From contig JACDTU010000021.1 in the NCBI GenBank assembly GCA_022376465.1, forward strand, positions 186,001-250,000: a DNA stretch of 64,000 nucleotides, in the 5' to 3' direction. The notes beneath the pieces were generated by a model. The model ran no database searches. It had not been told where the DNA came from and was given only the letters and a program-made list of their open reading frames with translations. Positions 12,154 to 26,731 of the stretch are shown piece after piece. Positions within the stretch are counted from its first letter, which is position 1. Each line of letters begins with the position of its first letter. The position numbers and the translations under genes were made by a program. The DNA comes from Cubamyces lactineus (lineage: Eukaryota; Basidiomycota; Agaricomycetes; Polyporales; Polyporaceae).

Positions 12154-12170
12154 GGTTATGAGCCCTGCGC
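12154..12170 (+). other. primer binding site for an internal (half-tRNA) initiator Met primer
   Basis: GGTTATGAGCCCTGCGC starts on the base after the LTR. It is the reverse complement of the anticodon arm of eukaryotic initiator tRNA-Met as in budding yeast (anticodon CAU within CTCATAA). It does not resemble the usual 3'-terminal complement beginning TGG. Drosophila copia and yeast Ty5 are known to prime from a half initiator tRNA in this way. Confidence 0.75.
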
Positions 12171-12669
12171 TCTAACTTGTTGCTGCTTCTGTCGACATCT
12201 CTGCGCGCACCCTCCCTTCGTCGACATCGCTGTTGTGCACCCTCCCCTCCATAATTCCTTAACTCTTGACTGTTGCCCGCCGACACTGCTACCAGGGGGA
12301 CATTTCTGCGCTCGTGACGCAGCCCTGAGTGCTTTTACTATAGCCCTAGTACTCAGTAGGCTGTACAGCTCTTTGAAGCGAGCTCTTTCTAGTATCCCTG
12401 GGTCAGGCCTCGCACTTGCGACAGCCAGCCCTTGTATCCGGGTTCTTTAGGAACTTAGGACCGGAGGACAACCGTCTGGACCCTCCTTACGATACTCTTT
12501 TTGTCGGATAGCAGTACATAGTTTTTCTTGGGCACAGTTGGCAACTTCTACCCAGATTTTCGGGCATTTCGGCTGTCTGGATCTCTGGTTCTCCTGAACA
12601 GGTGTTCCCATCTACCAGGACTTCTTGGTGCACACAGCAAGTCAATCATCGCGTTTTTTCTGAACCGTT
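12171..12669 (+). other. untranslated leader of the retrotransposon
   Basis: About 500 bp between the primer site and the first ATG of the Gag-Pol frame. It is rich in C and T and has no long frame of its own. It would carry packaging signals in related elements; none can be identified here. Confidence 0.5.
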
Positions 12670-15600
12670 TTGGAGCCGACCACAGCGGAACCCCTTGCCA
12701 TAGATTCTGAGGAGGAAGTCGACACCACTCTCGACAACCCTTCGGAATCATCTGCCTTTGATTGTTCTGGGCTTATCCACTTCTTCGACGTCGACGAGAA
12801 CCTCGACCGTTACTACGACCCAGAAGACGACAGCTACTTTGCTTGCGATAGCTTCCCCTGTCCTAATCGCTACCAGAACCTTCAAGAACCTCCACCCGGT
12901 AACCTCTGGGCTGTAGTCCCAGAACCTTGGCAAGTTACTCCGCTTCCTCCTTCTTCGACAGAAGAAGAAGAAGACCTAGAATCAGTCTACGAGCTTTCAC
13001 CTCTCCTTGCTCCCACACCCCTTCCTCCGGACGCGCCTCTCCAATTCGCGCCTCCACAATCTCCACCTCCTACACTCGATCTAACTGAGAACCTCGTCGA
13101 TTCGCCCCAATTCTTTCTCCTCACTATAGGCGACATCAAACCTGAATCTGTCCCTCTCCTTTCTTCGGCCAGCCAGTACGCCGACTGGGCTGCGAAGATG
13201 AAGGGTCTTCTCATGTTCATGAACTGCTGGGATGTAGTCTCTTCGGAGACGACTGAACCTACCGACGCTGAAGAGCGCAAGGAGTATAGGAAGAAGAATG
13301 CTCAGGCATGCGGTCTGCTCTTCATGCGGACTGGGCCTAGCTTCCACTATCTCCTCGAGACGAAGACGACCAACGGTACCTCCTCTCCGGCCAATCTCAC
13401 TGCCAAAGAGATGTGGGATGCGCTGAAAGACAAGTTTGGGAAACCGAACTCTGCGCACGTTTGGGGTCTCTTTGAGTCGCTCATCAGCGAGTCTCGCATG
13501 TCAGACCAGCGTTCACTTCAGGATCAGATGAGTCGGATCGTCACGCGTATCCGCGAGATCTCGACCAATGGCCTGAAGTTAGAGGACAACATCCAGGCCC
13601 TCATCCTTCTCTCCAAGGTCCCGGAGTCCTATCGACCAATGATCTCTGCGCTCATGGCCACTATGGACCTCGACAAGATCACCGTCGACGTCATCCTCGA
13701 GAAGTCTCTCTCTGAGGAAGCCATGCGCAAGACCGGTCAATCTGCTGCTAGGATCTCCAAGACCAAGCCCAAGCCGTCTGGCCCCTGCGACTTCTGTGGC
13801 AGTCAGACCCATCACGAGTCGACTTGCTACAAGAAGCACCCCGAGCTTCGCCCCAAGGGCAACAAGGGTAAGGGCAACGGTGGCAAGAAGAAGGACAAGG
13901 ATAAGGAGAAGGACAAAGGGAAGGGAAAGGACAATTCTCATGACCATGCGCACGTCTCGGCCAATGTACTTGTAGCTGAAACCGGCTCCAACATGCACGC
14001 TTCTTTCTATGATGCGGCGAAAGCTGCTGCTGGTGTGCGGTATACTCGTTGGCTGATGGACTCTGGCGCATCTCAGCACGTCACTTGGTGCTTTGACGAC
14101 TTCACCGAGTACGAACCCTTCGACAAACCACTGACCTTCAATACCGCCTCATCTGGCGAAGGTTCAGTCATTCAGGGACTCGGTCAAGGCACTGTCAAAG
14201 CTGAGACTCTTGTCGATGGTCAACGGTGGACTATCACTCTTCCAAACGTCTGCTATGTGCCTCAGGCCTCTGCACGACTATTTTCCACCGGTACCATTGA
14301 GAAGAATGGTTATTCTCTCTTCCAAGGAGCGAGGAAGATGATGATCTTTGACAAGCAGCCGGAAGGCGTTGTCGACTCAGGCTCGACGATTCGCATCAAG
14401 GGTCGAAAGATTCTTGAGGCACCGTACAATCCTGCGAGCAATCTCTATGATTTGACTCTGGAGATTATCCTGAACAGGCACGTCCACCTAAACGTTCGCA
14501 GTTACAAGACCTGGCATCGTCGCTTTGGTCATGCAGGCAAGGAGCCTCTTCGCCACCTGCCTAAGAACGTAAAGGGTGTAGACCAGCTTGATCCCACGGA
14601 TGATGAACCATGTGAGGGTTGTGCCTTTGGCAAATCCCACAGACTCCCTTTCCCGCCATCAGAAAAGCATGCGACTGAGCCCCTTGAGCTCGTCCACACT
14701 GATCTAGATGGGCCAATGCGCACTGCATCAGTTGGCAGTGGATTCAAGTACTTCGCTAGTTTCATCGATGATTACTCTGGTCTCGCCCGTGCTTACTTCC
14801 TGAAGTACAAGTTGGACGCCTTCAAAGCGTTCAAGGACTTCAAGGCTTGGGCTGAGAATCAAACCGGGAGAAAAATCAAGCGAGTCCGCTCTGATCGTGG
14901 TGGGGAGTACACGTCAAACGAGTTCTCCGAGCTTCTCCGCAGCCTAGGGATCGAGCACCACAAAACTATGCCTGATTCGCCTCAGCAGAATGGACGCGCT
15001 GAACGCTGGAACCGTACAATCACTGAGAAGGCTCTGTCTATGCTTCATCATGCTGGACTTAGTCACGGTTTCTGGCAACTTGCTATCGAGGCAGCCGTAC
15101 ATATCTACAATCGTCAGCCTATGCGTCGCCTGAAATGGCGATGCCCCATCACTCTGTGGGATGGGACCATCCCTGATGTGTCCTATTTCCGCGTTTTTGG
15201 CTGCAAAGCCTACGTTCACGTGCAAAAGGACAAGCGCAAAGGGAAACTCGACAAGAAGGCTGTCGAGATGATCTTTGTCGGGTATGAGCAGGGTTCCAAG
15301 GGGTATAAATTCTGGAATCCAGCCACCCACTCTATCGTCGTATCTCGCGATGTGATCTTCGATGAAGAGTCTTTTCCTGCACGCAAGATTCCTGGCAATC
15401 GTCCTGTTACCCCAGACGATAGTCCATTCTCAGATCAAGAAGTCCCTTCAGACGATGCCTCCAATGCTGAGCCTGAAAACTTCGAGATCGATATCCCTCT
15501 TCCTATTCCTCTCCCGGAGGCCGCACCTCCTGCACCTCCTGTACCTCCAGAGCAACCTGCTCCCCCTCCTCCGCAACAACCTGATCCACCACCTGCTGTT

Positions 15601-17391
15601 CCTCCGCCGCGGCCTAACCATCAGCGAAATCGTCATGAGCCAGTGGGAGGTCCTAGCATAGCGCGTGATCGCCCTCGTTGCGAGAATGTTCCTAGACCTC
15701 AGCGCTACAGGGACAGCGTGTATGGTGATGAGCCACCTGCAAAGGTTGATGCTCGTACAGACGCGGAAGGGAACTTGGAGGACGATGAACAAGTTGTACA
15801 AACTATCATTACGATGCTCGCTGCCGCAACCCATAAGCCTGGCATTCCTAACTCTCATCGACAAGCCATGGCATCTCCAGACGCGGAGAAGTGGCGTGCA
15901 GCTGAGAAAGCAGAGTACGACTCGCTCATTGAGAACAAGACCTGGCTTCTTGTGCCTAGGCCGAAAAACCGACAAGTCGTCGCCAATCGTTGGGTGTATG
16001 ACATCAAGCATGATGGTCGGTACAAGGCTCGTCTTGTGGCCAAGGGTTTTACTCAGGTCTGGGGGGAGGATTACAATGAAACCTTCTCGCCTGTTGCGCG
16101 TTTTGAGTCGATTCGTTACCTCCTCGCGCACGCTGCGCTTGAGGACTGGGACATCGAGTCAATGGACGTCAAAACTGCGTTCTTGAACGGCGACTTGGAG
16201 GAGGAGATCTACATGGAACAGCCTGAGGGCTGGGTTGTTCCTGGCAAGGAAAACTTCGTGTGTCTATTGCTGAAAGCTATCTATGGCTTGAAGCAGGCGT
16301 CTCGTCAATGGAACGCCAAGATACACCAAATCTTGCTAGATCTGGGATTCATACGGACATACTCTGATGCCGGAGTCTACGTATATCGGCGACATAGGGG
16401 GGATTCCGTCACGATCATCGTTCTGTATGTCGACGATCTACTCCTCATGGGTGACAAGCCTGGCCATATCAAGGCTACCAAGGAGGCCTTGATGCAGCGG
16501 TTCAAGATGACGGATCTGGGTCCTGTCTCGCGTTTTCTTGGTCTGAACATTGTTCGCGATCGTAAAGCTCGAACGATCGACATCGACCAGATAGACTACA
16601 TCCAGTCCGTTCTCGAACGTTTCGACATGGCTGACTGCAAGCCGGCTCGCACTCCCCTCCCTGCTGGTGCTGTACTGGAGAAATCTAGTCACACCGCCGC
16701 CGACCACTCCCGGAAACGGTACCAGAGCCTAATTGGCAGTCTACTCTATGCGACTTTGGGTACACGTCCGGATATTTCCTTCGCAGTCCAGAAGTTGTCT
16801 CAGTACAACTCTAATCCTAGTGACGCTCACTGGAACTATGCCAAGTATGTTCTGCGGTACCTGCAAGGGACCAAAGACTACCAGTTGCGTTACTTCGGTT
16901 CCTCGAATGACGGTCTTTTGGGTTATTCAGACTCAGACTGGGCTGAGGACCGTGATGACCGCAGGTCCACTGGAGCTTACGTCTTCTTGATGGCAGGCGG
17001 CGCTATTTCCTGGCAGTCTAGGAAACAGCCGACTGTTTCGCTCTCCTCGACCGAGGCGGAATACAAGGCTGCATCAGACGCTTGTCGTCAAGTTGTATGG
17101 CTTCGCACGTTTGGTGAAGAGTTGGGGGATGACATCTCTCGTCCTACACCCTTGTGTCTCGACAACCAAGGGTCCATCTTCTTGTCGGTTAATCCCGTCA
17201 CCGAGCGTCGCACGAAGCACGTCGACGTCCAGTACCACTACACTCGCGAACAAGCTGAGTTAGGGACGATCGACATCTTCTACGTAGCGACAGAGGATCA
17301 ACTAGCTGATTCCTTGACGAAGAATGTCTCCTTCTCTATATTGGAGCGCTTCAGAAAGGCGATTGGTCTAGTCTCTCCCTCCGCAGTTTGA
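12670..17391 (+). CDS. Gag-Pol polyprotein of the Ty1/copia element
   Basis: One uninterrupted frame of 1573 residues. After an acidic, Pro-rich N-terminus, the Gag core contains SASQYADWAAKMKGLLMFMN. A CCHC zinc knuckle (CDFCGSQTHHESTC) is near residue 373, followed by a Lys/Gly-rich basic tract. The protease has DSGAS near 464. A GAG-pre-integrase region (HRRFGHAG, CEGCAFGK) leads into the integrase catalytic core with D678, D742 and E778, giving a D-x35-E spacing. Reverse transcriptase shows VDVKTAFLNGDLEEEIYMEQ-type motifs and YVDD near 1253-1256. RNase H includes SDSDWAED near 1420 and SLSSTEAEY. No frameshift separates Gag and Pol, as in many plant and fungal copia elements. All catalytic motifs are intact, so the copy may be autonomous. 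Confidence 0.96.
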   Translation: MEPTTAEPLAIDSEEEVDTTLDNPSESSAFDCSGLIHFFDVDENLDRYYDPEDDSYFACDSFPCPNRYQNLQEPPPGNLWAVVPEPWQVTPLPPSSTEEEEDLESVYELSPLLAPTPLPPDAPLQFAPPQSPPPTLDLTENLVDSPQFFLLTIGDIKPESVPLLSSASQYADWAAKMKGLLMFMNCWDVVSSETTEPTDAEERKEYRKKNAQACGLLFMRTGPSFHYLLETKTTNGTSSPANLTAKEMWDALKDKFGKPNSAHVWGLFESLISESRMSDQRSLQDQMSRIVTRIREISTNGLKLEDNIQALILLSKVPESYRPMISALMATMDLDKITVDVILEKSLSEEAMRKTGQSAARISKTKPKPSGPCDFCGSQTHHESTCYKKHPELRPKGNKGKGNGGKKKDKDKEKDKGKGKDNSHDHAHVSANVLVAETGSNMHASFYDAAKAAAGVRYTRWLMDSGASQHVTWCFDDFTEYEPFDKPLTFNTASSGEGSVIQGLGQGTVKAETLVDGQRWTITLPNVCYVPQASARLFSTGTIEKNGYSLFQGARKMMIFDKQPEGVVDSGSTIRIKGRKILEAPYNPASNLYDLTLEIILNRHVHLNVRSYKTWHRRFGHAGKEPLRHLPKNVKGVDQLDPTDDEPCEGCAFGKSHRLPFPPSEKHATEPLELVHTDLDGPMRTASVGSGFKYFASFIDDYSGLARAYFLKYKLDAFKAFKDFKAWAENQTGRKIKRVRSDRGGEYTSNEFSELLRSLGIEHHKTMPDSPQQNGRAERWNRTITEKALSMLHHAGLSHGFWQLAIEAAVHIYNRQPMRRLKWRCPITLWDGTIPDVSYFRVFGCKAYVHVQKDKRKGKLDKKAVEMIFVGYEQGSKGYKFWNPATHSIVVSRDVIFDEESFPARKIPGNRPVTPDDSPFSDQEVPSDDASNAEPENFEIDIPLPIPLPEAAPPAPPVPPEQPAPPPPQQPDPPPAVPPPRPNHQRNRHEPVGGPSIARDRPRCENVPRPQRYRDSVYGDEPPAKVDARTDAEGNLEDDEQVVQTIITMLAAATHKPGIPNSHRQAMASPDAEKWRAAEKAEYDSLIENKTWLLVPRPKNRQVVANRWVYDIKHDGRYKARLVAKGFTQVWGEDYNETFSPVARFESIRYLLAHAALEDWDIESMDVKTAFLNGDLEEEIYMEQPEGWVVPGKENFVCLLLKAIYGLKQASRQWNAKIHQILLDLGFIRTYSDAGVYVYRRHRGDSVTIIVLYVDDLLLMGDKPGHIKATKEALMQRFKMTDLGPVSRFLGLNIVRDRKARTIDIDQIDYIQSVLERFDMADCKPARTPLPAGAVLEKSSHTAADHSRKRYQSLIGSLLYATLGTRPDISFAVQKLSQYNSNPSDAHWNYAKYVLRYLQGTKDYQLRYFGSSNDGLLGYSDSDWAEDRDDRRSTGAYVFLMAGGAISWQSRKQPTVSLSSTEAEYKAASDACRQVVWLRTFGEELGDDISRPTPLCLDNQGSIFLSVNPVTERRTKHVDVQYHYTREQAELGTIDIFYVATEDQLADSLTKNVSFSILERFRKAIGLVSPSAV

Positions 17392-17393
17392 AC

Positions 17394-17402
17394 GAGTGGG
17401 AG
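17394..17402 (+). other. polypurine tract for plus-strand priming
   Basis: GAGTGGGAG lies between the Gag-Pol stop (17389-17391) and the 3' LTR. It is short and has one T, but its position is correct. Confidence 0.55.
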
Positions 17403-17934
17403 TGTTGAACTTCCAGGTTATCGGCTGTGCCGGACCGGGAATGTGGACTTTGTGGCTGAGGTGCCTACAACGCGCACAGCATGGACTTTGTTCCTTTTAT
17501 GGACTGCTCAGTGTACGTACTGTAGTTGGACATTCTTTCATTCCCTCCATCTTTCCATTGCGTTCTACACTGCTACGGATCCTTCCAGAGGGTTCTATAC
17601 CTATGACACCATATGTCGCGATACTCGCACCATGGTCTTACTCATTGTACATAGCGATCACATGCCTCCTTTCTTCGCTTACTCATGGCACTCCTCTCTC
17701 AGTATATAAGGAGGACATTCTTTGCCCCTACTCTTCAGTCGTTCGCTCACAGACTGAAGAGTAAGTTCCCTTATTACCTATGGTTTATATGCAGTTACTT
17801 ACTGAGTACTTGTAGCTTCTTTGTGTCGCTTACAGGTACTTATACTATGCAATATAGTCGTTCGCTCACAGACTGAAGACTTCTTTGTGTCGCTTACAGG
17901 TCGCTCCCTGCCTTCTAGGTTCAGAAGTTCGTCA
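17403..17934 (+). repeat. 3' LTR (532 bp)
   Basis: Copy of 11622-12153 with an offset of 5781 bp; no difference was seen in a direct reading. Confidence 0.96.
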
Positions 17935-17939
17935 ATCCC
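17935..17939. repeat. right 5-bp target site duplication (ATCCC)
   Basis: Matches 11617-11621. Removing the element and one ATCCC copy restores the reductase exon ending in ISHNPE before its GTACGT donor. Confidence 0.95.
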
Positions 17940-19204
17940 GAGGTACGTCGAATTCATGCAAGATCGTTCTGCACCAGTGATTATAGCCCATTACATATCT
18001 CCGTGTCCTATCCGTGTGTTGCAGCACCTGCGCAGGATTCTCGGACTTTCACTGAAAGCCCTGAACACAGAGTACGTTGCTGCTACTTCACACACCGGAG
18101 TCACGGGATCTGAGCGATAGCAACTCGGCCTGTTGAGCAGCTGTGTTGATATTTGGTACCTGCACGGCCCAGATCGTGCGACGCCTTACGAGATCACGAT
18201 GAAGGCTGTCGATGAGCTCTACAGGGAGGGCAAATTCAAACGGTTTGGAATCTCCAACTACATGTCGTACGTTGCCCGCTGTTCCCTGCCGGTACCTAGT
18301 TCACTGATGTCGGTCGATGCGCTAGCTGGGAGGTTGCCGAGATTGTTAGCATTTGCAAGGCCAACGGATACATTCAACCGACGGTGTACCAAGGAGTTTA
18401 CAACGTCGTTCACAGGTGATTTCACTCCACATCCGCGACTGCACGGCTTGCTCACCTGCGAGCGCACCACGTTTTCATCCGTCATTCACATGGTGTAGGA
18501 ATGTCGAGCGGGAACTTTTCCCATGCCTACGTAAGTACGGCATCTCCTTCTATGGGTTCAATCCGCGTACGTCCTTCTGAGGTCTCTTGTGAGCATTGTG
18601 TACTGATGCAGACATGAACGCATTCAGTCGCAGGCGGATTGTTCACGGGCCGCTATAAGTCGTCCAACGACCAAGCCGAACATGGTTCTCGCTTTGATCC
18701 CAGCAATGCCATCGGGCAGGTATGTGCGTCACTCGTATCTCTAGCCTCGTCGCTGGGGACTCATACAATCTATGGTTGCACCTCACTGTAGTCATACCGC
18801 GCTCGGTATTGGAAGGCGCCCTATTTCTCCGCCTTGGAGCAAGTCGAAGCTATTGCTGCACAGTACAACCTCACGATGGCTGAGATCGCCCTTCGTTGGC
18901 TCTCGCACCACTCCCTCCTTAGGCGTGATCACGGTGATGCAATTGTCTTCGGTGCATCCAACCTCAAGCATGTTGAGCAGGTATGATTATGGATTCTGGG
19001 AGGGGGGAAAGAGTGCGCTAACGATGTAAGCAGAATTTGGCTGACCTAGAGAAAGGGCCTCTGCGTGAGTGTCCTATATCGGGGCGTCGCGTCTGGCCAT
19101 AGTGGACTGACGTAAAGACTATTGCGGCAGCGGGCGAGGTTCTGAAGGTACTCAACGAAGCGTGGTTATCCGTCTCTGCGTACGCATCGACGTACTTTCG
19201 ATAA

Positions 19205-21490
19205 CACAGTACCTGTCGCCGATTATAGGATGATGTACGATAGGTGGGTCGTTGAAGGTACTACAACCTGGGTCAATTGATCAAACATTTGCTTGAACCT
19301 TGTGCGTAGGCTAACGCTGCATCACGAAAAAGGCGTCCAAATTGTGGCCCGCGCGAGAATTCGTGTTCTTATGATTGGTTATAATAGAGTTATAATTGAT
19401 TATCATACGTCTCCTCGATACAAATCAACTCAAGCGGTCTTATTATGACGCATCTTGAAATCGGCTTGCAACCGGATTACAGCCATCTCGCAATAGCTTT
19501 CAAAGGCCTGCCAAGCCCTCGCAATCATTCCGATGACTTGCAATCTAATACGAGGACGCGCGCTTGATTGCGCCAATAGCCTATGTCAATAGACAGGTAC
19601 TATACAGGACCACGCCGGGGTTTGAATGTACAATTTGTAGGCAACGTCTAGTCTCCCGTAGGCAGACGACCGATGTGCTCTACTGAGTGAGGGGAGGACG
19701 AGCACAACGAACGTCTGCTTCATAATGCGCCCCTCAAACCGCAGGTCGAGGAAATCGCGTTCGGATCAGCGGAGTAGCCTATGCCGAGTGATGGCAGAAA
19801 TGCCGGGTGGCTGAACTTTGAAGACTCGCTCGTTTCCTACTGCAACTCACCTACGATCGAAGTACGACGAGCTCATATATCCCAAAAGACCTGCGGCGTG
19901 AAGTGATAGGTACTGCGATACTTTTTGCGGGGCTTAGAGGGTATGTCTCGAACGGACTAAGTGCCGGGTTCATAGGCTTGACGACCAAATCGTCGCGTTG
20001 CAAACGAGGGCGCTCGACTCTGCACCTGGTGCGGGTGTCAGTATTACGAGGAATGTGTCTCTATGGAATACGAGGCTATTGGCACATTACACGGTACACA
20101 AACGAAGCCAACAGTCAAGCACAATATACTGTAGAACAGTAGAAAGTGGCTTGTAGTGAAGCCATTCGTACTCACGACGCGCGGGGCGTTGGGCGTTAAG
20201 ATCTCGACGCGCTTCGGAGATCAAAATTATGCTTACATACGCTGATTTCCTCGACCTACGGTTTGACCCCCTCATTATGAAGCAGACTAAGGCAACGTCG
20301 CGACGTGGACTCGAAGTCCTCTTCTTTCATGTAGCTATACTACCTAGGTGCCACCTCTCCGAGGTGTACTAACTTTGTATTGTCTTAGCCGTGGACCCGT
20401 ACCAAGACAGCTATCTTCCGGCACTCCTGGCTCTGGTCCCTCCGTGCTGCGATGTCTTTGCTGGGTCTTTGAACTTGTCTACAGATATCTGCCAGTCTCG
20501 CTACTGTCTGGGTGCTACGTCTACGGCTATCGCTTGGTTGGGCTGATCTGAGTCTCTGGGCCTAGGCAAACTCTACCCTGTGCACTGGTCTTGGGATGCG
20601 TCGCCTTCTGGAGTCTCTTTGCTACATGCTGAGCACCAAGTACCGCTCATGTTCAGCTGGCGCCACAGCGGACAATCATACAATTGACATTCGGGCCTCA
20701 CGCCCATGTCCCTCTTGTATATGCATATATGCGTCATGTACCTGTGTCATATGTATTTCCGTCGTCAGAAATATATTGCTTGTTCAAACTGCCATATTTC
20801 CTTGTTCTGTTTGAATGACCAGTGTTTGCCCGAGAGTTGTAATCATCTCTGAATGTGTAGAAGGATTGTGCCCGATCCTATGAGTCTAAATATTTTCTTC
20901 ATCGGGTCCTAGATCAGGTTTACATGCCTTCAAAGGCCCTTGCAAGACGCTCGTAAGGAGCTCAACGCCTATTTAGTCACATTACTATTGATCAGGAACA
21001 TATAATTATTGCATCGATTGTAACTCCTTGGAACCACATTACAACTGGTTGCAATCCAGCCTCAAATCGGCGACAAAAGTGTGATGACTGTTCAACGATT
21101 TGAAAGATACCGCGATTCAATCCAGACGTAGTGGTCAGAATCTGCATAAGCGAACGTAGATAGAGCCTGAGAATCAATCTTATCTAATCGCGGACTTCGG
21201 CCATAGCAGATAAGCCGCCGCGATAGGCCTAGGGTTGCATTCAAGGTGTAACGAGTCCTGATACAATCGTCTACTCGGCATACTAAGCTTCACGACTTCG
21301 TCATTGCGACTATATGTGGGTGTGAGATGGGCGTGATCATGCGACATGTATGTCGCCGCTATCATACGGCCCGTGGTTTCGAGACTCGCTATAAATAAGG
21401 GTGGCGACTCGAGCTCGTCATCGTGGATTGGGAACACATCTTGTTTCCAGCCTTCAGTCTCACACTCGCATAACCCCCCTCGCTAGCAGC
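19205..21490. other. 2.3-kb spacer between reductase copies 2 and 3, with copy 3 promoter
   Basis: No gene with family features is found. The 19205-20280 part is AT-richer with scattered short frames. The segment about 20345-20820 differs in texture (CT-rich, long-open + frame from about 20390 to 20547, a TACTAAC near 20371) and may be the relic of a mobile element or old gene, but I see no clear borders. TATAAATA at 21390-21397 is about 100 bp before the copy 3 ATG. The block GATACAATCGTC (21260-21271), TCGGCATA (21275-21282) and TCATTGCGACT (21301-21311) is shared with the copy 4 promoter. Confidence 0.45.
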
Positions 21491-23351
<1,861 letters not shown>

Positions 23352-24423
23352 GAGGAGACCGTGACGGAAAGAAACACGAAGACAAAGGACGGCTATCGAG
23401 GGATGTTATGTTCACCGCAATGTTGCGGCTACCACACCATGTAAGACTAGCCTGAGAATCATGACGCCGTTGAGCAGCCTTCGAGGCCCCCAGGAAGCAA
23501 GAGCACGACTCAATCTGCCTGGTCTCATCCTCGGCTTCATGAGTTCTGGACACGCTCCGCTGCAGGTGATCATAAACATTCAAGGTTCGGTTGTTGCCTC
23601 GCTACTCGCCCCTTGCGTACGCGCACGATGACGAGAATGCCAAGGTATCTAGTGTCAAGTTTGTTATCATTCTACGGGTGTGTCCGAGGTCCAGTCGACT
23701 ATGGCTGGTCGTGCCAGGGCCCGATATTACTTGTTTTATGAAGCTGGCTGCTATTCAGGACAGCCCTTTGCGTACGTAGCCCGTTTCCGAACACCGCATG
23801 ATCGCAGTTTGATACTGACTGTGAAAAACGCTGTCAAGGTTCTCTCAACGGAGCCTAGGTCTCCGTACCTCCGTGCGCATTGACACACATCCGATGAATC
23901 ACTGGTGGTAGTATGCGAGGGGAAGTGGGAAAAACGTAAGATTCCGTTACTACTGCAGAGAATACTACTGAATTGGCCCTGGCAGGTGTTCAATTCTTAT
24001 ATTGTACAGGCTAACGCTAGTCACACCGGTATGGGAGAGATCCGGACCCACAACCCAATCCGAGACGTTGCCGGCACAGAGGATGGGTCTACGTATGCGC
24101 ACGGCTTGCAGATGGTGCAGCGACACGATCGAATTGGCGAGCTGCGCCCATAGCACATAGGGCGCCTGGAAGTGGTTTCGAACTTCGATTTATCGATACA
24201 ATCGTCCGGTCGGCATATGGACTTTGAGAGTTGGTCATTGCGACTGAACAGTGTGCGATAGGCGTAACTGTATGGCATATCCGCCGCTGCTAATCTACGG
24301 ACCGCTGTATCGTGGCTTCCCTACAAATACGGGAGGCAAGAGCTCGTCAGTCGCAACACATCCCGGATCCAACCCACCACAACTTCGCTGCTTCAATACA
24401 ACCGCAATCCCTCCGTGAACAAG
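23352..24423. promoter_or_regulatory. spacer between reductase copies 3 and 4, with copy 4 promoter
   Basis: No gene is recognised in the first 800 bp. Near the copy 4 ATG, GATACAATCGTC (24195-24206), TCGGCATA (24210-24217) and TCATTGCGACT (24235-24245) repeat the block seen before copy 3 with nearly identical spacing and the same distance from the ATG (about 230 bp). The TATA element is less clear than in copy 3 (CTACAAATAC near 24319-24330). Confidence 0.5.
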
Positions 24424-26252
<1,829 letters not shown>

Positions 26253-26731
26253 GTCGGCCCAGCAGGAATCGCGGAGACAAGCCAGTCACAGAATGGATGA
26301 CACGTTGTAATCGCTACGAGATTCGAATGACAATGTCGCGACAGTCGCATGAGGCTCCTTGGAATGATGATCACCCTGTTGAGAAGGAATTTCCAGAGAG
26401 GAGAAGCATGTCTTTATTGCTGTGCGAATACGTCTATCTAGATCGGCGTGCTGTAGTCAAAATATAATGCGCGTAAGATACATGAAATGATGGACGATGA
26501 TGGTGGTGGTGCTGTGCGAGAGCGAAGAACCGGAGCATGACGAACGAAATCCCGTGAACATCCCAGAGGTCAGCGAGGGCATGATGCAGATGCGACAAAT
26601 GAGCCAGAATTAAATGGGCAGCGAAGGACGTATAAGCGTAGATGGTGAATACGTGGATACGTGTGACGAGCTGTGTTGGCGTCTTCGTGTAATAAAAACG
26701 TAACGACGAAACGGCGTACGACATAGCCACT
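26253..26731. other. convergent 3' region between reductase copy 4 and RPO41
   Basis: 479 bp containing the 3' untranslated regions of both genes. A run of GGTGGTGGT near 26500 is the only low-complexity feature. No gene is seen. Confidence 0.5.

Larger units (their letters stand above)
11622..17934 (+). mobile_element. complete Ty1/copia (Pseudoviridae-type) LTR retrotransposon
   Basis: 6313 bp with TG...CA LTRs of 532 bp at both ends, a 5-bp target duplication, a primer binding site right after the 5' LTR, one long Gag-Pol frame and a short purine tract before the 3' LTR. Domain order PR-IN-RT-RNaseH marks Ty1/copia. I compared the two LTRs base by base and saw no difference, so the insertion is very recent. 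The element lies in the same orientation as the host reductase gene. Confidence 0.96.
11020..19204 (+). pseudogene. aldo-keto reductase copy 2, split by a Ty1/copia element
   Basis: ATG 11020 starts MSRPEQKTAVNIVM. Exons up to 11621 encode the Asp/Tyr block (VDCARSYVNGTSEEYLA), the Lys block (LAVSTKINPK) and ERISHNP. At that point the retrotransposon 11622-17934 is inserted, between AATCCC and the last codon GAG of the exon. After it, 17940 onward resumes with GAG, a GTACGT donor, and all remaining exons: [57 protein letters not shown], and a TAA at 19202-19204. No other break was found, so the gene was probably intact until the insertion. Reading into the LTR would add about 95 LTR-coded residues before a stop; the product would lack the catalytic His and most of the barrel. 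Confidence 0.88.
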
